Both the position numbers and the translations under genes were made by a program. Positions 60,688 to 64,000 of a stretch of 64,000 bases of DNA are shown here, piece by piece; position 1 is the first letter of the stretch; the number at the start of each line of letters is the position of its first letter. Below the pieces are notes generated by a model. That model ran no database searches, was not told where the DNA came from, and was given only the letters and a program-made list of their open reading frames with translations. This stretch comes from Bordetella sp. LUAb4. Lineage in GTDB: Bacteria > Pseudomonadota > Gammaproteobacteria > Burkholderiales > Burkholderiaceae_B. Location of the stretch: positions 744,001 to 808,000 of the forward strand of contig NZ_JAHPZX010000004.1 in the NCBI RefSeq assembly GCF_021325795.1. Direction: 5' to 3'.

Positions 60688-61977
60688 TCACGGATACAAC
60701 CCACGCACCTGGCGCGCCTGCAGGATCCGCGTGCAAGCCACGATGAACGCAGCCGTACGCAGCGTCACCTTCTGATCGCGCGCCATCTGCGACACCGATG
60801 AATACGCTTCGCGCATGATGCGCTCCAGACGCTGGTTGATCTCTTCCTCGGTCCAGAAGAAGCTGGAGAAATCCTGCACCCACTCGAAGTAGCTAACCGT
60901 CACGCCGCCGGCATTGGCCAGCACGTCCGGCACCACCAGCGTGCCGTTTTCGAACAGGATGTCGTCAGCCTGCGGGGTGGTCGGGCCGTTGGCGCCTTCC
61001 ACCACGATCTTGGCGCGAATGTTCGGCGCGTTCTCGGCAGTGATCTGCGACTCCAGCGCGGCCGGGATCAGGAATTCGGTTTCCAGCGTCCAGAACTCCT
61101 TGGGATCCAAGGCTTCGGCCTTGCGAAAGCCACCCACGCCACCATGCTGCGCCACATGCACCAGCAACTCCGGTACATCCAGGCCCGCCGGATTATGGAT
61201 GGTGCCAGTGTGATCCTGCACCGCGATGATCTTGGCGCCGACGCCGCTGAACAGGCGCGCCGCCGTGCCGCCCACATTGCCGAAACCCTGCACCACCACC
61301 CGCGCACCTTCCACGGAAATACCCGCGTCACGCGCGGCTTCGCAAGCAACCACGAACACGCCGCGGCCGGTCGCTTCGACCCGGCCCAGGCTGCCGCCCA
61401 ACGTGATCGGCTTCCCAGTCACCACGCCAGTAGCAGTGGCGCCTTCGTTCATGGAATACGTGTCCATCATCCACGCCATGATCTGGGCATTGGTGTTGAC
61501 GTCAGGTGCCGGAATGTCCTTGGACGGTCCGATGATCACGCCGATTTCGCTGGTGTAGCGGCGCGTGATCTTTTCCAGTTCGTTTTGCGACAGCGTGCGC
61601 GGATCCACACGGATACCGCCCTTGGCACCGCCATAAGGCAGGTTCACCGCGGCATTCTTGATCGACATCCAGGCCGACAGCGCCATCACTTCCGACAGCG
61701 TCACATCCTGGTGAAAACGTACGCCGCCCTTGCCCGGGCCGCGCGACGTGTTGTGTTGAACGCGATAGCCCTCGAAGTGGGCGATGCGGCCGTTATCCAG
61801 TTCCACCGGTACGTCGACGATCAGCGCACGCTTCGGGCGCTTCAGCGTTTCCACCCAACGGCCCAGGGAACCCAGGTAGGGGGTGACACGGTCGACCTGC
61901 TGCAGGTAGACGCCCCAAGGGCCCAGATGCTCCGGGTCCAGATACGAGGGCAAGGCGTGAGTAGGCGTTTGCGACAT
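60688..61977 (-). CDS. gdhA: Glutamate dehydrogenase
   Basis: A 429-aa hexameric-type glutamate dehydrogenase. The substrate/lysine region is [39 protein letters not shown] with the catalytic Lys; [26 protein letters not shown] follows, and the Rossmann fold has [18 protein letters not shown]. It interconverts glutamate and 2-oxoglutarate with ammonia. The start at MSQTPTHA was chosen over an ATG five codons upstream because GGAG is placed before it and the N-terminus then matches relatives. It sits with the amino-acid transport genes further right. Confidence 0.94.
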   Translation of the reverse strand: MSQTPTHALPSYLDPEHLGPWGVYLQQVDRVTPYLGSLGRWVETLKRPKRALIVDVPVELDNGRIAHFEGYRVQHNTSRGPGKGGVRFHQDVTLSEVMALSAWMSIKNAAVNLPYGGAKGGIRVDPRTLSQNELEKITRRYTSEIGVIIGPSKDIPAPDVNTNAQIMAWMMDTYSMNEGATATGVVTGKPITLGGSLGRVEATGRGVFVVACEAARDAGISVEGARVVVQGFGNVGGTAARLFSGVGAKIIAVQDHTGTIHNPAGLDVPELLVHVAQHGGVGGFRKAEALDPKEFWTLETEFLIPAALESQITAENAPNIRAKIVVEGANGPTTPQADDILFENGTLVVPDVLANAGGVTVSYFEWVQDFSSFFWTEEEINQRLERIMREAYSSVSQMARDQKVTLRTAAFIVACTRILQARQVRGLYP

Positions 61978-62173
61978 GAACAATGGCTCCATAGGAAGGA
62001 TGCCGCCATTTTGCCAGAGATTTTTGGCACGTCCCTAATACTTTTTTAACGCACATAATTAGGGACGTAACAATACACCTCTGCTTTGCGGCATTTGCGC
62101 GACTTTCGTGGCAAGGGCAGCTGACTGATTCCCTCGACTCCATCCAGGTTACATAAACGTCTTACTCATAAAG

Positions 62174-62212
62174 AAAAACCGGCGAAGAGTTTCACAACTC
62201 CATCGCCGGTTT
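62174..62212 (-). terminator. Rho-independent terminator of the liv cluster
   Basis: AAACCGGCGA (62176-62185) pairs with TCGCCGGTTT (62203-62212), with an additional inner GAGT/ACTC stem; on the minus strand it is followed by TTTTTC. It lies about 70 bases past the livF stop codon. Confidence 0.85.
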
Positions 62213-62281
62213 CAGTCTAGCTTGAACAGGAGCTGAACGCCCTGCGGATAACCTTAACTCGGGGACCGCCCTCTCTCTGGA

Positions 62282-63001
62282 TCACATCCCCAGATAAGCT
62301 CGCCGCACCTCATCGGACGCCGCCAGCTCCGTGGCATTCCCCGACAAAGCGATGGCGCCGCTCTGCATCACATAAGCCTGCGTCGCCACTTCCAGCGCCG
62401 CCGCCATATTCTGCTCGACCAACAATACCGACAGCTTCTCTTCGCGATTCAACGCCGCCAGCGCGTCGAACACCTGCTCCACCAGCAGCGGCGACAATCC
62501 CAGGCTGGGCTCGTCGATCAGCAGCAGGCGGGGCCCGCTCATCAGCGCGCGGCCGATGGCCAGCATCTGCCGTTCGCCACCCGACATCGTCCCGGCCAAC
62601 TGCTCACGCCGCTCGCGCAGACGCGGGAACAGTGTGTAGACGTGCTCCAGGCGCCGCTTGTACACCGCCTCGTCACGCACCGTGTACGCGCCCAGGCGCA
62701 GGTTCTGCTCCACTGGCTGACGCGCGAACACGCGCGCGCCTTCGGGAATCAGGGCGATGCCGCGCGTGACCAGCTTGTCCGGCGGCGTACCGGTGATGTC
62801 CTGCCCTTCGAAGATCACGCGGCCCGCGGCCGGCTTGACCTTGCCGATGACGGCCGCCAAGGTGCTGGACTTGCCGGCGCCGTTGGCACCCAGCAAGGCG
62901 GTGATCTCGCCCGGCCGCACTTCCAGGGAAATATTGCGCACGGCCTGCACGCCGCCATAGGCGACGCTCAGGTTCTCGACTTTCAACATCACATCAGGCA
63001 C
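62282..63001 (-). CDS. livF: Branched-chain amino-acid-type ABC transporter ATP-binding protein LivF
   Basis: A 239-aa ABC ATPase: Walker A GANGAGKSS, signature LAGTMSGGERQMLAIGRALMS, Walker B LLLIDEPSLGLSPLLVEQVF, and a final VLLVEQNMAAALEVATQAYV switch. The LivF-specific segment YGGVQAVRNISLEV is present. The start is GTG 63001 with GGGGAG eight bases before it, overlapping livG by about eight bases; ATG 62989 is the alternative. With LivG it drives uptake of branched-chain amino acids or related compounds. Confidence 0.93.
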   Translation of the reverse strand: MPDVMLKVENLSVAYGGVQAVRNISLEVRPGEITALLGANGAGKSSTLAAVIGKVKPAAGRVIFEGQDITGTPPDKLVTRGIALIPEGARVFARQPVEQNLRLGAYTVRDEAVYKRRLEHVYTLFPRLRERREQLAGTMSGGERQMLAIGRALMSGPRLLLIDEPSLGLSPLLVEQVFDALAALNREEKLSVLLVEQNMAAALEVATQAYVMQSGAIALSGNATELAASDEVRRAYLGM

Positions 63002-63716
63002 GGTGCTTTCTCCCCAGATAAGCCTCGATGACGGCGGGATTACGCACGATCTCCTGCGGTGGCCCCTCGGCAATCGTCTGGCCGAAGTTCAACACCATGA
63101 CGCGCTGGGCCAGCCGCATCACCACTTCCAGCACATGCTCGACGATCACCAGGGTAACGCCGGCCTGATGGATGCCGCGCAGGATTTCCGCCAGCGCGAT
63201 GGCCTCGGTCGGGTTCAAACCGCCCGCCACTTCGTCCAGCAACAGCATCTTCGGCTCGGTGGACAGCGCGCGCGCCAGTTCCACCCGCTTCTGCCCGGCC
63301 ACGTTCAAGCCGGCCGCCTTGACGTCGGCACGGTCGGCCAGGCCCACCAGCTCCAGCACCTTGCGCGCCGCCGCACGCGCGTCCGCCAGGCGAGGATGGC
63401 GCAGCAAGGCGCCCACCATGGCGTTCTCCAGGACGGTCATCTGGCCGAAGTTGCGCGGGATCTGATACGTACGCACCAGCCCCATCGCGGCCACCTGCTC
63501 CGGCTTCAAGCCCAGCATGGACTGGCCGTTGAAGGTCACGGTGCCGGAAGTCGGTTCGTGATAGCCGACCAGGCCGTTGAACAACGTGCTCTTGCCGGCG
63601 CCGTTGGGGCCGATGATGGCGACGATCTCGCCCTCGCCCACCGTCAGATTGATGTCCTTGTTGGCGACCAGGCCGCCGAAGCGCTTGGTCAGTTCCTTTA
63701 CTTCAAGCAGAGCCAC
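62994..63716 (-). CDS. livG: ABC transporter ATP-binding protein LivG
   Basis: A 240-aa ABC ATPase with Walker A GPNGAGKSTL, the long LivG-type Q-loop region (VRTYQIPRNFGQMTVLENAMVGALLRHP), signature LNVAGQKRVELARALSTEPKMLLLDEVAGGLNP and the His switch VEHVLEVVMRLAQRVMVLNFG. The signature is AGQ rather than SGG, as is usual for LivG. It overlaps livM upstream by 14 bases and livF downstream. Confidence 0.93.
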   Translation of the reverse strand: MALLEVKELTKRFGGLVANKDINLTVGEGEIVAIIGPNGAGKSTLFNGLVGYHEPTSGTVTFNGQSMLGLKPEQVAAMGLVRTYQIPRNFGQMTVLENAMVGALLRHPRLADARAAARKVLELVGLADRADVKAAGLNVAGQKRVELARALSTEPKMLLLDEVAGGLNPTEAIALAEILRGIHQAGVTLVIVEHVLEVVMRLAQRVMVLNFGQTIAEGPPQEIVRNPAVIEAYLGRKHRA

Positions 63717-64000
63717 GGCGCCCCCTCAACGTCACCAGACCGCCCGGCAGGAACATCGTCACCAGCAGGATAGCCAGACCGAACACCAGCAGATCCAGGC
63801 CCAGGCCCGAACTGCCCCACATGACACGCGTGCCCTCGGACAGCGGCAGCAGCAACGCCGCGCCTATCCATGGCCCGACCAAACTACCCACGCCACCCAG
63901 GATGGCCACCAGCACCATCTGCACCGACATGGTCAGGCTGAACATCGAATCGGGATCGATGAAGCCGATGTACATGGCGAAGAAGCCGCCCCAGGCCCCG
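63703..64000 (-). CDS. livM: Branched-chain amino-acid-type permease LivM, C-terminal part
   Basis: Only the last 99 residues are in the window; the 5' end lies beyond base 64000. The visible part (GFIDPDSMFSLTMSVQMVLVAILGGVGSLVGPWIGAALLLPLSEGTR and LLVFGLAILLVTMFLPGGLVTLRGR) is the conserved end of LivM, including the family GGxGSLxGPxxGA motif. It overlaps livG by 14 bases. The substrate-binding protein and LivH are presumably further upstream outside the window. Confidence 0.93.
   Translation of the reverse strand, partial: GAWGGFFAMYIGFIDPDSMFSLTMSVQMVLVAILGGVGSLVGPWIGAALLLPLSEGTRVMWGSSGLGLDLLVFGLAILLVTMFLPGGLVTLRGRRGSA

Noticed and set aside
1-64000. tRNA, rRNA, tmRNA and integrase genes
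   Set aside because: None was recognised by eye on either strand, so the island at 48-56.5 kb has no visible attachment point. A covariance-model search would be needed to exclude small RNAs.

Overview
The window is GC-rich bacterial DNA, apart from a visibly AT-richer stretch at about 48-56.5 kb. Gene content suggests a betaproteobacterium of the Alcaligenaceae (Bordetella/Achromobacter type): a Bug/TctC-type solute receptor, a ProP-type transporter, DUF2239, DUF6152-like and WXXGXW-repeat proteins, and a Liv-type amino-acid ABC cluster. This placement is an inference; there is no rRNA, tRNA, integrase or transposase in the window to anchor it.

Layout. 0-6.7 kb is ordinary metabolism and transport: the end of a Bug receptor, a gamma-glutamyltransferase, proP, a small LptA-like periplasmic protein, and an SDR enzyme divergent from a LysR regulator that carries an odd in-frame insertion. 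6.8-19.6 kb is one five-gene minus-strand operon: a 2222-aa repeat adhesin with an N-terminal DUF4347 domain, a TolC-type outer-membrane channel, two HlyD-type adaptors (one with a GAF-like domain) and a membrane M50 metallopeptidase fused to an HlyD domain. It looks like a complete export and processing apparatus for the adhesin, but no ABC ATPase is present. 20-25.8 kb holds kefF-kefC, arginase, a DoxX protein, a DUF4189-like protein and a lipoprotein.

26-32.4 kb is a duplicated envelope locus: two long WXXGXW-repeat proteins with Gln-rich or Ala/Gln-rich tails, sharing a copied promoter region and a copied pre-start hairpin. They are separated by an exported peroxiredoxin and by several arrays of simple tandem repeats, some with G-quadruplex potential. 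32.4-45 kb carries arsC, a CoA transferase, a photolyase, a TPR protein, glutathione peroxidase, a two-piece lipoate ligase, a DUF3298-like lipoprotein, DUF2239, a deletion remnant of an alkyl sulfatase, and a three-gene DUF2252 / DUF4239 / outer-membrane-barrel operon.

45-48.4 kb holds an ArsR-regulated quinone oxidoreductase (two palindromic operators and an apparently leaderless arsR promoter) and a MocR regulator without an obvious target. 48.5-56.6 kb is a compact putative defence island: an RloA-like AAA ATPase without its usual RloB partner, a coiled-coil/CHAT-protease pair, a RloC-like ABC ATPase with a zinc-hook CxxC and a C-terminal RxxxE motif preceded by a tiny basic protein, and a RES-domain protein. 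56.7-64 kb returns to core content: a membrane protein with a DUF6152-like partner, a DUF985 cupin, an SDR enzyme, a DUF1828-like protein, glutamate dehydrogenase, and livF-livG-livM (livM cut by the window edge).

The best candidates for undescribed biology are the ATPase-less M50/HlyD/TolC/DUF4347 operon and the defence island, above all the CHAT pair and the RloC-like gene.
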